The position numbers and the translations under genes were made by a program. The notes under the pieces were generated by a model that was not told the DNA's origin, searched no databases, and was given only the letters and a program-made list of their open reading frames with translations. A stretch of 64,000 nt of DNA, taken from Methylosarcina fibrata AML-C10 (GTDB taxonomy: Bacteria > Pseudomonadota > Gammaproteobacteria > Methylococcales > Methylomonadaceae). Position 1 is the stretch's first letter, and the number at the start of each line of letters is the position of its first letter. Positions 52,649 through 62,383 of this stretch are shown here, piece after piece. The DNA lies in the NCBI RefSeq assembly GCF_000372865.1, contig NZ_KB889965.1, positions 2,346,547-2,410,546 on the forward strand, read 5' to 3'.

Positions 52649-55600
52649 ATGTTCGAAATCTTCTCCGTCGGCGATTCTGCCTACCTGCAAGCCGTGTTAA
52701 ATGCGGTCGCGATGATCTCCGGAACCGGCGATTACCGCACCGCCGCCGGTGTAGGCGGTTTGATCGGCGTGATCATCATCATGCTGCGGGCTTTACTGCA
52801 ATGGGATGGTCGGGGCATTCGCTATCAGGATCTGTTTTTGGCGTATGTCTTGTGGCTGATGCTGTATGCGCCCGCCGTCAAGGTCGCGATTGAAGATGCC
52901 TATACCGGCAGTGTGGTCGTGGTCGACCACGTGCCGTTGGGACCGGCCGTCGTCGGCAGCGTCATGTCGAACATGGGGTATCGGTCGACCCGCCTGTTCG
53001 AACAGGCCTTTGCCCTGCCCTCGATGACCGGCCATGGTTTTGCCGATAGTTTGCAAACCTTGACCGCGGTTCGGAGGAACCTGCTTTCCCGGGTCGGCTT
53101 GGGCGCCGCCAATGCTCCCAATGCCGGCAGCGACATGGAAACCTCCTTTGCCAATTATGTCCGGGAATGCACCCTGACCGGGGTGGACTTGAATCTGAAA
53201 TCGGTCGACGCCATTTTACGCGATGCCGATCCCCTCAATGCGCTTCGGTTCGACTCCGACATCTACATGACCCAAATCTATGTCGGTGGCCAGCCGCAAA
53301 CCAAAACCTGCACCGATGCCTGGGCGGATTTGGGCGTGGTCGCAAATGGCGCTTTCGCTACCTCCCTGGAAAATCTGTTGCAGCAAACCTTGGGTGTCGT
53401 CGCCGCAAGCGATACCGTGCCGAAAATTCAGGAGGCCTTTGATGCCTTGGCCGGCCCCGGCATCATTAATGCGGCCGATTATATGTTGATGTCGGCGATT
53501 ATGCCGATGTTCGAAAAAGGCGTCATCGGCCGGCATGAGGATGCGATGCACTGGACCAAAGCCTCGATGATCGAACAAGCCATCCAGCAGCGCAATACCC
53601 AATGGGCGGCGGAGCAGACCTTGTTTTCCAGGATTGTCCGCCCGATGATGGCGTTTATCGAGGGCTTGAGCTATGCGATTGCGCCGATCATGGCGTTCGT
53701 GGTGCTGTTCGGCAGCGTGGGATTGCGGATGAACATCGGTTACTTTTCCATGCTGCTCTGGATTCAGTTATGGATGCCGATTCTCGCGGTGGTGAATTTG
53801 TTCATCAATATGTCGGCGGCCGGCAAAATGGCGGCGTTGACCTCAGCCAACTACAATCTGCCGTCGATGATGGGCATTTACCAGCTCGACATGGAATTAC
53901 AGCAATGGCTGTCGATCGGCGGCATGTTGGCGGCCTCGACCCCGGCGATCACCTTGATGCTGATTTACCGCGGCGCCGTGACCGCCACGCATTTTCTGGG
54001 ACGGATGGACGGCGGCGATTATGTCAACGAGAAAATCGCCACCCCGGATGTGGTCAGCCCCGGACCGCTATTGAACGCACAACCCCTGCATCAGTACAGC
54101 CCTCTGTCGGCGGTCACCCTGACCGGAAGCGACAAGGTCTTGCCGACCTTTTCCGCAGGGCGTGACCTAAACGCGGCCGTGGCGTCCGCCTATCAGGCGT
54201 CCGAACAAGCCACGAGCAGTTTCATGCACAACGTGTCGGCGACGGCATCAAAAACCCACAGTATCACCAGCGAGGCGTTTGACAGCCATTCCCTGGGCCA
54301 GCAGATCGCCAGCAGTTCGAGTCATACCGATGCCTATAACCGGCAGTACGGTGAAGGCTTCGCCAAGAAGCATACCGATACCGGGATTTCAGCGGATCAC
54401 TTCTCGGCATTGGTGGCCGGCAGCGCGAATGCAGGCGCCAAATTGTCCGAAGAGGCCTTGGGCGCTGCCATTTCAGGCCGGTTACAGAACGATTTTAAAG
54501 TCGGCCAGGATAAGTCCGATTCGATCGCCGCGGATATTGCGCAAACGGTGACAGACAGCCAGGGTTATCAGGCGGGGCTTGCGAAAAGTTTAGCCCTGGA
54601 CGCACAATCCGGCACCCGTAACGTGGCCTCCATGGGCTTGCAAAACCAATCGTTATCGTCGTTACAACACAGTGCATCCGATGCCGTTTCTGCGTCGGAA
54701 ACCTATCAACAAACGGTCTCCGCCGGGCAACGCTTCGGAGCCCAGGCCAGCTTTGGCGCCGCGGAAACCGGCTTGAAACTGGCCAGTGACGGCGCATTAA
54801 TGGAACGACTGGATCAAGCGCTGGATCAGTATGGCCTCCGCGGGGATGCACAGCGATTAGCTTCGCAATGGAAAGCGGCCGGTTGGCTGTCCGATAGCGA
54901 CCAGGCCTATGCGGCGGCGGGCATGTCCTTGTTAACCGGCTTTTCCTCTCCCCGCTATCGAACCCTGGATAGGCAGCAGTCGCGGAGCGCGGAAATCGCG
55001 GGCTACCAGTTACTGGGTGATGCGTTTCATGCGCCCACATCCGATACTGACTGGAATTCAGGGAAAAACGAAAACCTGAAATCCCAGGCACCCGTCATGG
55101 GCGCAATCCAAACGCGGGTTGAACATGCAGACCTGGCTGATCCTCGACACGAAGCTGAAGCCGCTACTCACCAGGCACAGAGCCAAATCAACACCGCTCG
55201 TGGTCGGATGGCGGCGGGTCAGAAGTCGATTGCGGCCGATCATCAGCAGAACCTCGAGCGTTTGGATCAACAGACGAATACGGGGGTTGCCGAGATGAGG
55301 CAACTGAAAGCCGATCATTTTAGAACGGCAATTGCTTCAGCGGCGAACAACACTCCCTCAGCAGCGGAGTTTTCTTACAACATGCTGGGTGGTAGTATTT
55401 ATAGCACGGCTAAGGATATTGAGGCCGCCGGAGCCGCCGGAAGTCTAGTTGTGAAACAATTTACAGACAGTTTTAAAGAAGCCCGTTCTAAAGGTAAAAA
55501 CTATTGGGAGTCACTTAAATTTGCTGCATCGCAGTCATATCCTGGATTTGCTGAAGCAACAAATACTTGGGCAGATCAGCGGGTGAATGAAGTGGCCGAC

Positions 55601-55846
55601 AGACTCACACCGACTCAACAAGCCTATTACCGAGCCGCTATGTTTGAAGCCTTTGCTGGAATTGCGATTGCTGGAGATAATAATGGCAATATGGGTGCAG
55701 CAAAACAACGGCTGCTTGCTGAAGAAGGTGAAACTGACGGCAACAATATCGCGAAGTTGTTAAGAAGTGCCGCCGGGCAGAACAGGGGCGATTTGATTGA
55801 TCAAATTGGGAACTTTAATCGAGCCCAAGGGCGGATTAAAAGCTAA
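52649..55846 (+). CDS. traG: Mating-pair/T4SS protein TraG (F-type)
   Basis: A 1,065-residue inner-membrane protein. N-terminal TraG_N region (about 1-480) has several helices (GGLIGVIIIMLRALLQW, FLAYVLWLMLYAP, MAFVVLFGSVGL, WLSIGGMLAAS). The C-terminal half is a long, polar, alanine/serine/glutamine-rich periplasmic or cytoplasmic part with coiled-coil character. F TraG acts in pilus assembly (N-terminus) and mating-pair stabilization (C-terminus). Base use becomes more AT-rich in the last about 450 bp, which may mark a recombined end. Confidence 0.92.
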   Translation: MFEIFSVGDSAYLQAVLNAVAMISGTGDYRTAAGVGGLIGVIIIMLRALLQWDGRGIRYQDLFLAYVLWLMLYAPAVKVAIEDAYTGSVVVVDHVPLGPAVVGSVMSNMGYRSTRLFEQAFALPSMTGHGFADSLQTLTAVRRNLLSRVGLGAANAPNAGSDMETSFANYVRECTLTGVDLNLKSVDAILRDADPLNALRFDSDIYMTQIYVGGQPQTKTCTDAWADLGVVANGAFATSLENLLQQTLGVVAASDTVPKIQEAFDALAGPGIINAADYMLMSAIMPMFEKGVIGRHEDAMHWTKASMIEQAIQQRNTQWAAEQTLFSRIVRPMMAFIEGLSYAIAPIMAFVVLFGSVGLRMNIGYFSMLLWIQLWMPILAVVNLFINMSAAGKMAALTSANYNLPSMMGIYQLDMELQQWLSIGGMLAASTPAITLMLIYRGAVTATHFLGRMDGGDYVNEKIATPDVVSPGPLLNAQPLHQYSPLSAVTLTGSDKVLPTFSAGRDLNAAVASAYQASEQATSSFMHNVSATASKTHSITSEAFDSHSLGQQIASSSSHTDAYNRQYGEGFAKKHTDTGISADHFSALVAGSANAGAKLSEEALGAAISGRLQNDFKVGQDKSDSIAADIAQTVTDSQGYQAGLAKSLALDAQSGTRNVASMGLQNQSLSSLQHSASDAVSASETYQQTVSAGQRFGAQASFGAAETGLKLASDGALMERLDQALDQYGLRGDAQRLASQWKAAGWLSDSDQAYAAAGMSLLTGFSSPRYRTLDRQQSRSAEIAGYQLLGDAFHAPTSDTDWNSGKNENLKSQAPVMGAIQTRVEHADLADPRHEAEAATHQAQSQINTARGRMAAGQKSIAADHQQNLERLDQQTNTGVAEMRQLKADHFRTAIASAANNTPSAAEFSYNMLGGSIYSTAKDIEAAGAAGSLVVKQFTDSFKEARSKGKNYWESLKFAASQSYPGFAEATNTWADQRVNEVADRLTPTQQAYYRAAMFEAFAGIAIAGDNNGNMGAAKQRLLAEEGETDGNNIAKLLRSAAGQNRGDLIDQIGNFNRAQGRIKS

Positions 55847-55868
55847 CCATTCATCAATTGCGATTAAG

Positions 55869-56474
55869 TCAAACGTTGCATCCAAATAGCGCTCGCACAC
55901 TGCCTACCATCACCCAGCGAATCAGCAAGAGCCCGGAAAACAGCAAAAGATAATTCATCAGATCCTGCCGAAAGTTGGCAGTAACAATGATGATTAAAAC
56001 AAATGCCGACCAATAATAATTGCTCTCATGAGATAGTTTTGCTGCGAGGTGTTCTATGGATTGCACAAAAAATTCAGCCACAGCCATCAATCCAAACCCT
56101 ATGGTTCCGAATACTGCAATAAGACTTAAATTATCTGGTAGCTTTGCCCACGCACAAATAGACCAGAGCAAACCAAAAATTAGCGTGGCCATTATCATCC
56201 ATTTAAAAGCCACAAATGACAAACTGCGTATTTGAAAAGGTTTTATCAATCGCTGTAACCCGCAGGGAAACTTGCTGAAGGTCGTGCCGCAAAAGGGACA
56301 GATGGACCGTAACGGCTGGCCATAATAGCTGACTACCCGAGGCACCATAGTCCGGTTGCATGCTAGGCAATTGACAGTGCTATGCTGACCGGCAAAGCGG
56401 GATTGTACTGATGCAGCCTGCAGGGGCCTGGTTGATAGTTTGGAGCGGCTTGAAGGAGACGAGAACGAGAGCAT
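55869..56474 (-). CDS. Membrane protein with N-terminal zinc knuckles, next to traG
   Basis: A 201-residue protein. The N-terminal half has two CxxC pairs, NCLACNRTMVP and ICPFCGTTF, likely one zinc ribbon, followed by two to four hydrophobic segments (WMIMATLIFGLLWSICAW, LIAVFGTIGFGLMAVAEFF, AFVLIIIVTANF, YLLLFSGLLLIRWVMV). I do not recognise a family. It lies 22 bp from traG in opposite orientation and is AT-rich. The exclusion gene (eex) occupies this place in SXT/R391, but there is no sequence reason to equate them. Confidence 0.65.
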   Translation of the reverse strand: MLSFSSPSSRSKLSTRPLQAASVQSRFAGQHSTVNCLACNRTMVPRVVSYYGQPLRSICPFCGTTFSKFPCGLQRLIKPFQIRSLSFVAFKWMIMATLIFGLLWSICAWAKLPDNLSLIAVFGTIGFGLMAVAEFFVQSIEHLAAKLSHESNYYWSAFVLIIIVTANFRQDLMNYLLLFSGLLLIRWVMVGSVRALFGCNV

Positions 56475-56802
56475 GATGGGCCTCCAATAGAACTCAATGC
56501 TCTCTATGGTACGTCATTCAAACTCAGTTGCCAATACCTGTAATAACCTGTAAAACTCTGGATTTGAACCGGCGACATCAAAAATTAGTTAGAATAAAAT
56601 CTAACATTGACAGGCAAAAGTCGAGCCTTTGCTGCCTGTCGCCCTAAGTCATCGAAAGTCTGCTCAACATCAGAAAGCAGACTCACGATGGTCGAGACAA
56701 ATTGATGCTCTTCGTGTAGAGCCAGCCAGATGCTCTCTCCATAATAGATGAAGCCGTCCATCATTTATCGTCACGACTGATTCAATTTTGAACCTTTGCT
56801 TA
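56475..56802. other. Gap at the presumed right edge of the element
   Basis: About 330 bp without a gene. It has an 18-bp dyad GTTAGA-N6-TCTAAC (56588-56605), a stem-loop with GACAGGCA and TGCCTGTC arms (56609-56640), and a short stretch complementary to a tRNA T-arm-like sequence (56560-56576). These could belong to an attachment region or a terminator; none is decisive. Confidence 0.45.
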
Positions 56803-57475
56803 ATGTCTCCGATTATTCGCTTCGATCAGGTCACGGTCACTGCCCTGGACAAAATCATTCTGTCCAACATCAGCTTCGCTCTCTTGCCCGGACAGAAAGC
56901 TGCGTTATATGGCAAATCCGGCGCCGGCAAAAGCAGTGTGCTGAGAACCCTGATGGGTCTTCATGCCATACAATCTGGAACGGTTTATTTTCAGGGCGAA
57001 CCCTTAACATCACTCTCTGTTCGGATAATCCGAAACTGCACCGCTTACATTGGTCAAGAACCGGTGCTGGGGGCTGAAAGCGTAAGAGAGGCCCTTCTAT
57101 TACCTTTTCAATTTAAAGCCCATCGCCATCATCGGCCCACGGAAGCTCAACTGATGGCTGTTTTGCATCGACTGCAGCTACCTGCGGCTACCTGCGGCTA
57201 TTTTAAATAGTAAAAGCAGCCGAATATCCGGCGGTGAAAAACAACGTATCGCCCTGGCACGCGGTCTATTATTGGATAAAAAAGTGTATTTGCTCGACGA
57301 GGTCACCAGTGCTCTGGACAGAGAAAGCAAACAGGCTGTTTTCGAGGTTTTCTCTGACCCCCAACTGACCGTGCTTTCTGTCAGTCACGATCCTGAGTGG
57401 ATGGAACGCTGTGATATCGTTATTGAACTGGAAACCGGTATTCTGAACAAGATAGAGCGCCATGGAAACCCTTGA
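56803..57475 (+). pseudogene. fetA: FetA-like iron-export ABC ATPase, frameshifted by a 10-bp duplication
   Basis: From the ATG at 56803 the frame encodes Walker A GKSGAGKSS near residue 40 and the Q-loop TAYIGQEPVLG, then ends early at CGYFK. The rest (ISGGEKQRIALARGLLLDKK, YLLDEVTSALDRESK, VSHDPEWMERCD) is in another frame up to 57475. Deleting one of the two copies of CTACCTGCGG restores QLPAAILNSKSSRISGGEK exactly. FetA works with FetB to export iron. Its 3' end overlaps the fetB start by 14 bp. Confidence 0.85.
57178..57197. repeat. 10-bp tandem duplication inside fetA
   Basis: CTACCTGCGG occurs twice head to tail (57178-57187 and 57188-57197), followed by CTA. Loss of one copy restores the fetA frame, so this is either a recent mutation, a reversible switch or an assembly error. 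Confidence 0.9.
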
Positions 57476-58253
57476 TATTGCACTGCCGCAGATGGCGATC
57501 CTTTATGCCTTTTGTTTGATACCCTGGTTATTGCTCTGGCTGATCGGTTTGCGTCTAAGCCGGGATCTCGTCATCGGCATCGTGCGGATGACTATTCAGT
57601 TATCCCTGGTGGGAATCTATTTAAAAGCCCTTTTCAATCTTAACGATCCTTGGTTGAACGGACTATGGATACTGGTCATGTTGATTGTGGCGGATCTGAG
57701 TATTCTGCGGCGCGCTGGCGTTAAAGCGCGATATTTTGCGCTAGCCACCTTTACCGCAATAGGTTCAAGCATACTGTTCTCCACCGGCTATCTGGTAGCG
57801 CTGGTTATCCAACCGGCGCATTTTTACGAGGCCCGCTATGTCGTGCCTTTAGCCGGCATGATTCTCGGTAATTGTCTGCAAGGCAACGTCATTGCGTTGG
57901 AACGCTTCTATTCGGCTCTCCGCAAAAACGAAAATGAATATGCGACTTTTCTAATGCTCGGTGCCACACGCCGGGAAGCTGTTCGTCCTTATTTTCGAGA
58001 GGGCGTTAAAGCGGCGATCAACCCCACCCTGGCCAGTATGGCCACAATGGGCGTGGTTTCTTTGCCCGGCATGATGACGGGACAAATTCTCGGTGGAAGT
58101 GAGCCGTGGCTGGCGGTGAAATATCAAATCGCCATCATGATCTGTATTTTTACCAGCTCTACCATCGCCACCATCATCAACTTGAAACTCAGTCTGAATA
58201 TCGCATTCAATGAGTTTGATGTGTTGAAGGATGAGGTTTTTGCGCGGCGTTGA
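57462..58253 (+). CDS. fetB: FetB-like permease of the iron-export ABC transporter (UPF0014)
   Basis: A 263-residue inner-membrane protein with seven likely helices and UPF0014 marks: VRMTIQLSLVGIYLKALF, YVVPLAGMILGNCLQGN, MLGATRREAVRPYFREGVKA and VSLPGMMTGQILGG. FetAB (YbbL/YbbM) exports iron and gives oxidative-stress tolerance in E. coli. The gene is intact though its ATPase partner is frameshifted. It overlaps fetA by 14 bp. Confidence 0.9.
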   Translation: METLDIALPQMAILYAFCLIPWLLLWLIGLRLSRDLVIGIVRMTIQLSLVGIYLKALFNLNDPWLNGLWILVMLIVADLSILRRAGVKARYFALATFTAIGSSILFSTGYLVALVIQPAHFYEARYVVPLAGMILGNCLQGNVIALERFYSALRKNENEYATFLMLGATRREAVRPYFREGVKAAINPTLASMATMGVVSLPGMMTGQILGGSEPWLAVKYQIAIMICIFTSSTIATIINLKLSLNIAFNEFDVLKDEVFARR

Positions 58254-58373
58254 TAAGCTCATAGCGACCCCTTTCTGCCGTTCATCCTCGGTAGTAAGTT
58301 ATGACTGATGTAGTTCAATTAGCAGCCATACTTTATTTATCCCGATGATGTTAAGTTTTGGATCAGACTGATT

Positions 58374-59804
58374 TTAGTTGTCAAGAATTGCAGGCGTGGG
58401 ACAAGGCGACGCCGGCGAGGCTTTCAACGTGGTCCCTTGCGGCGTGTAGCAATTGGGATCGGCGGGCGCGTCTTCAGCGGTCCGGCCATGGATGCCCCAG
58501 GTCAACGGTTGATCCTGAGCGTAGCGCTTGCCGAGTTCCTGCGCTATTTGGGCTCTTGCCAATTCGACGCCCAGATAAAAAGCATGCCCGCCATCGTTCT
58601 CGACGCCCAAATGCGGATATAAGGCAAAAGGATCGTTGTCGGACCATAATCCGTCACGATTGAAGATGTGAATTCCTTCGGCTGTAATCATGATGCGAAA
58701 ACTGGGGTCACGGATGGCGGCCTGTAATTCCTGTATTTCGGCCAGCGACAACGGAAACGGTGCCCGTTCATGCAGCGCCATTAGGCCATCATCAATATGC
58801 TTCGGCAATCGGTTGCTTTCCCGTGCGGCTAGCATGATGCGGCGAGCCAGATCGGCTTCCTTGATCGCCTTGCAGGCATGCTTGCTCACTTGCGTCGCCA
58901 GAATGTGGCGGACGTGCAGCTCCGAACAAATGCCCAACAGCATGCCGTTCATCCCGGCGGTATCGATATGAGTCAGTTCGGTGAGATTGCCCACGCCCAT
59001 CATCATTTCCACGTCCGGATGCCGCCGCCGTACTTCGTGGTAGCGGACAATCGAGTCGGTAAAGCCAAAATGGATGGGGTCGAGGATGGGATCGACGATG
59101 AAGGCCCGGCCTTTGGCCTGCATTTTGGCGATCACGCGGTCAAGAGAATCCATATCGGCGTGCGGGGTGGAAATCAACACCGGCGTCGAGGCCACCTCAT
59201 CCGCGATCCACAGCGTCTCTTCATTAAGACTCAACAGAAAATCGGCGCCGGCGCGTCCCGCCAGCAGCAGGTTCTCAGGATCGAGCGAATCGACGCTGAC
59301 CAAAAAGCCTTCGCTCTTCAACGCCTTGATTGCGTCGGCCAAATGGGGAAACGGCGTCGCCGGCAAACACCCCAGGTCGATGACGTCCGCGCCGTCGCGC
59401 CGATAAGCCTCAGCGCGGCGAATGATGGCCGGGACATCAATGTGAGGCGCTTCGACAACCTCGCCGAAAATGCGCAGCTCATAGCGGCTTAAATCCGGGC
59501 GCTGCCGGGCTTTGCCAAAAAATTCGGGCAGATCGTTCAATTCCTCCGGCCCTCGCTCAACCGGTATTCCATAATGTTGGGACAGGGCTTCCAAATCGCC
59601 GCGGCAGCGGCCGGGAACCAGAATCCGGTCGGCGCCAAAGGTGTCGGTCAGGCGGCGTTGTATCATGTCGACTGTCATCAACGCCGCCACCGTAACGCCC
59701 AGCACATGGACGGTGTATTCAAACTCCGGCGCCATGTCTTCAATGGTCCGGCGCAATTGCTTTTCGGCCAATTTGCCGGTAAGGAACAGAATATGTTCAG
59801 TCAT
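58374..59804 (-). CDS. Dihydropteroate-synthase-like protein of the methanopterin type (DUF6513 class)
   Basis: A 476-residue protein. The N-terminal about 110 residues (ILFLTGKLAEKQLRRTIEDM, VPGRCRGDLEALSQHYGIPV) precede a TIM barrel related to dihydropteroate synthase (GADVIDLGCLPATPFPH, FLVSVDSLDPENLLLAG, IVDPILDPIHFGFTDS, MMMGVGNLTELTHID). The last about 100 residues carry ITAEGIHIFNRDGLWSDNDP. Such proteins occur in methanogens and in bacteria that make tetrahydromethanopterin, such as methanotrophs, and are thought to form the pterin-arylamine bond. It is 38 bp downstream of the MTHFR gene. Confidence 0.8.
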   Translation of the reverse strand: MTEHILFLTGKLAEKQLRRTIEDMAPEFEYTVHVLGVTVAALMTVDMIQRRLTDTFGADRILVPGRCRGDLEALSQHYGIPVERGPEELNDLPEFFGKARQRPDLSRYELRIFGEVVEAPHIDVPAIIRRAEAYRRDGADVIDLGCLPATPFPHLADAIKALKSEGFLVSVDSLDPENLLLAGRAGADFLLSLNEETLWIADEVASTPVLISTPHADMDSLDRVIAKMQAKGRAFIVDPILDPIHFGFTDSIVRYHEVRRRHPDVEMMMGVGNLTELTHIDTAGMNGMLLGICSELHVRHILATQVSKHACKAIKEADLARRIMLAARESNRLPKHIDDGLMALHERAPFPLSLAEIQELQAAIRDPSFRIMITAEGIHIFNRDGLWSDNDPFALYPHLGVENDGGHAFYLGVELARAQIAQELGKRYAQDQPLTWGIHGRTAEDAPADPNCYTPQGTTLKASPASPCPTPAILDN

Positions 59805-59842
59805 CTGTTACGCATGCTCAAAGACGACGCCACAGGCAACAC

Positions 59843-60616
59843 TCAACCTGTTCCGGTTAAGGCGGTTGGACGCGTATTAGCCAAATTGATGCGTTCGAAA
59901 TATTTTTTTAACTCCACCTTGATCGGCATGAAATACACATGCCAACCGTTCTCCGCCGCCGAGCCGATCAGCCGGTTGGCGAACTCGACATTCCAATCGT
60001 AATCGGGCCGGAAATGCTTGGGAAATTTGACATGATTCTTCACTTCCCAATAATTCTGCGAGGCCGACGTCACCACAGGGCTGATACCGATATAGGTTTC
60101 CAGGCCGTCCATGTGTTCGGCAAACAGTTCCACCAGCCGATGATCGTAGAACGGTTGCGAAAAAAAGCCGTTGGCGCCGGCATCGGCCTTGCGCTGGATA
60201 TAATGGCATTCGTGTTGCATGCCTTGTCGATGCGGATCAAACCCGGCATAGATGTTCAGTTTTGGAAAGCGCCTGCGTACCGCCCGGATCAGGTCTACCA
60301 CGTCGGTATTGCAATAGCTGCGTTTCAGGCCTTCCGGCGGATCGCCAGTCACCAGTAACACGTTGTCGAGCTGGTAATCCTCGATGATGCGATACAGCTC
60401 GCCGCTTTCGATCTTGAAATCCATGGCCCGGAAATGCGGAATAAACCGGTATTGGTTTCGATCGACATGTCTCGCCAGTTCCCAACTGCGCATATCGAAG
60501 CGCTGGATATCCGGTACGTTGATGATGTTAATGCAGTCATTCAGACTCTGCACAAACGCATATTGTTTTTCAAAGGCATCCAAGTTTCTGGGGACGATTT
60601 CAAACGAAATATTCAT
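59843..60616 (-). CDS. Methylenetetrahydrofolate reductase family protein
   Basis: A 257-residue TIM-barrel protein with NISFEIVPRNLDAFE at the start, DNVLLVTGDPPEG (the MTHFR TGDPP signature) and GFFSQPFYDHRLVELF (the FxTQ-like FSQ segment). It is slightly shorter than MetF (about 290). The enzyme makes 5-methyl-H4F, the methyl donor for MetE. The ATG overlaps the fhs stop (TAATG), and metE is upstream of fhs, so it fits a one-carbon to methionine operon. Confidence 0.85.
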   Translation of the reverse strand: MNISFEIVPRNLDAFEKQYAFVQSLNDCINIINVPDIQRFDMRSWELARHVDRNQYRFIPHFRAMDFKIESGELYRIIEDYQLDNVLLVTGDPPEGLKRSYCNTDVVDLIRAVRRRFPKLNIYAGFDPHRQGMQHECHYIQRKADAGANGFFSQPFYDHRLVELFAEHMDGLETYIGISPVVTSASQNYWEVKNHVKFPKHFRPDYDWNVEFANRLIGSAAENGWHVYFMPIKVELKKYFERINLANTRPTALTGTG

Positions 60617-62289
60617 TAAAACAACCCACTGATCACGCCGTCGTCGCTGATGTCGATCCGTTCTGCGGCCGGAGCTTTCGGCAGGCCCGGCATGGTCATC
60701 ATATCGCCGGCAATCGCGACGATGAAACCGGCACCGTTGGCGAGGCGTACTTCGCTAATTTCGACGGTGTGACCGCTCGGTGCACCCTTGTTGTTGGGAT
60801 TGGTCGAAAACGACATCTGGGTTTTCGCCATGCAGATCGGGAAATGACCGTAGTTGGTCTGCAAGGCTTTAATCTCGCCCATGACCTTCGGGCTTGCGCT
60901 GACGCTGCCGGCACCGTATAGCTTGGTGGCGATGGCTTCGATCTTGTTCCACAGCGGCAGGTCATCGTCGTAAACGTAATTGAAGGCCGGCTCGCGGCTG
61001 TCGACGATGTTCAAAATTTCGCGTGCCAGTTCTTCCGCACCCGCCCCGCCGTGCGCCCAGTGTTTGGCGACCACACATTTCGCGCCCAAGGCCTCGCATT
61101 GAGTTTTGAGCAATTCGATTTCGGCGTCGGTGTCGAAGGTGAAATGATTAATGCTGACCACGCAAGGCAGGCCGTAGTGGCTTTGGATATTGTGTAAATG
61201 GCGCTCCAGATTGGCGAAGCCTTTTTTCAAGGCTGCCAGGTTTTCCTGATTCAATTCATCCTTGCCGACGCCGCCATGGAATTTCAGCGCCCGTACCGTA
61301 GCGACCAATACCACCGCCGACGGCTTCAGGCCGGACGTCCGGCATTTGATGTCCAGAAACTTCTCGGCTCCTAGATCGGCACCGAAGCCGGCTTCGGTGA
61401 CCGCGTAATCGGCCAATTTCAACGCGGTTTTGGTGGCGGTGACGGTATTGCAGCCGTGGGCAATGTTAGCGAACGGGCCGCCGTGAATGATTGCCAGATT
61501 ATTTTCCAGGGTTTGCACCAGATTGGGTTTGATGGCATCTTTCAGCACCGCCGCCATCGCGCCGTGGGCATTTAAATCTTTGGCGTAAACCGGCGTGACT
61601 TTATCGGATTTGTAACCGATGACGATACGCCCCAGTCGTTCTTTTAGATCGGCTCGGCTGGTGGCCAGGCACAGAATCGCCATCACTTCCGAAGCCACGA
61701 CGATATCGAAGCCGTCCTCGCGCAGATAACCGTTGGCAGCGCCCCCCATGCCGACCACGATCTTGCGCAGAGCCCGATCGTTCATGTCGATGACGCGCTT
61801 CCATTGAATGCGGCGTGGGTCGATATCCAGTGCATTGCCATGGTTGATGTGGTTATCGATCAACGCCGATAACAAATTATGCGCAACGCCGATGGCATGA
61901 AAGTCACCGGTAAAATGCAGATTGATGTCTTCCATCGGCACCACTTGCGCATAACCGCCGCCGGCCGCGCCGCCTTTCACGCCGAAGCAAGGGCCGAGCG
62001 AGGGCTCGCGCAGACACATGATGGTTTTTTTACCGATGCGGTTCAAGGCGTCGCCGAGGCCAACCGTAGTGGTGGTTTTACCTTCGCCAGCCGGTGTCGG
62101 GCTGATCGCCGTGACCAGAATCAGCTTGCCGTCAGGTTTATCGGCGAGACTGTTCACATATTCCAATGAAATTTTGGCTTTGTAATGACCGTAAGGATCG
62201 AGATGTTCGGCAGGAATGCCGAATTTTTCGCCAGCCAAATCGATGATGGGGCGCATTTTGGCTTGTTGGGCGATTGCAATGTCTGACAT
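60616..62289 (-). CDS. fhs: Formate-tetrahydrofolate ligase
   Basis: 557 residues from the ATG at 62289 (with a GGAA ribosome site); an upstream in-frame extension is not needed. The P-loop [14 protein letters not shown] is at about 65-78; [20 protein letters not shown] and [14 protein letters not shown]-like sequence (here [14 protein letters not shown]) are family signatures. The enzyme joins formate and H4F using ATP, feeding 10-formyl-H4F to purine and C1 metabolism; in methylotrophs it supplies assimilatory C1 units. Confidence 0.96.
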   Translation of the reverse strand: MSDIAIAQQAKMRPIIDLAGEKFGIPAEHLDPYGHYKAKISLEYVNSLADKPDGKLILVTAISPTPAGEGKTTTTVGLGDALNRIGKKTIMCLREPSLGPCFGVKGGAAGGGYAQVVPMEDINLHFTGDFHAIGVAHNLLSALIDNHINHGNALDIDPRRIQWKRVIDMNDRALRKIVVGMGGAANGYLREDGFDIVVASEVMAILCLATSRADLKERLGRIVIGYKSDKVTPVYAKDLNAHGAMAAVLKDAIKPNLVQTLENNLAIIHGGPFANIAHGCNTVTATKTALKLADYAVTEAGFGADLGAEKFLDIKCRTSGLKPSAVVLVATVRALKFHGGVGKDELNQENLAALKKGFANLERHLHNIQSHYGLPCVVSINHFTFDTDAEIELLKTQCEALGAKCVVAKHWAHGGAGAEELAREILNIVDSREPAFNYVYDDDLPLWNKIEAIATKLYGAGSVSASPKVMGEIKALQTNYGHFPICMAKTQMSFSTNPNNKGAPSGHTVEISEVRLANGAGFIVAIAGDMMTMPGLPKAPAAERIDISDDGVISGLF

Positions 62290-62342
62290 GGACGCGTTCC
62301 AAAGGAAAAAGTTAAATCTGATTTTAAATCGGTGTTTGTGAA

Positions 62343-62363
62343 ACCCCGGCACTTAGCCGGGGT
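62343..62363 (-). terminator. Stem-loop between metE and fhs
   Basis: ACCCCGGC-N5-GCCGGGGT, an 8-bp GC-rich stem with a 5-nt loop, 20 bp after the metE stop. Only a short T stretch follows on the minus strand, so it could be a weak terminator or a processing/attenuation site limiting read-through into fhs. Confidence 0.5.
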
Positions 62364-62383
62364 GATTGATACCGGAATGCGCG

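Larger units (their letters stand above)
21336..56474. mobile_element. SXT/R391/IncC-like conjugative element with MobH relaxase and F-type T4SS (limits uncertain)
   Basis: Two transfer arms diverge from a central core at 46.2-49 kb. The minus arm runs traI, traD, DUF4400, cargo, traL, E, K, B, dsbC, traV, A, small ORF, traC, trbI, trhF, traW, U, N. The plus arm is traF, H, G. This is the gene content and near-order of SXT/R391 ICEs and IncC plasmids. The core has a TrfA-like initiator and iterons, so it was or is able to replicate. No integrase, excisionase, partition gene or convincing att repeat is in the window; limits are set by the outermost likely element genes. traH and trhF are broken, so self-transfer is doubtful. 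Confidence 0.7.

Noticed and set aside
56560-56576. A tRNA gene on the minus strand
   Set aside because: Only a T-arm-like string is present; the T stem does not pair and no acceptor, D or anticodon arms can be built.
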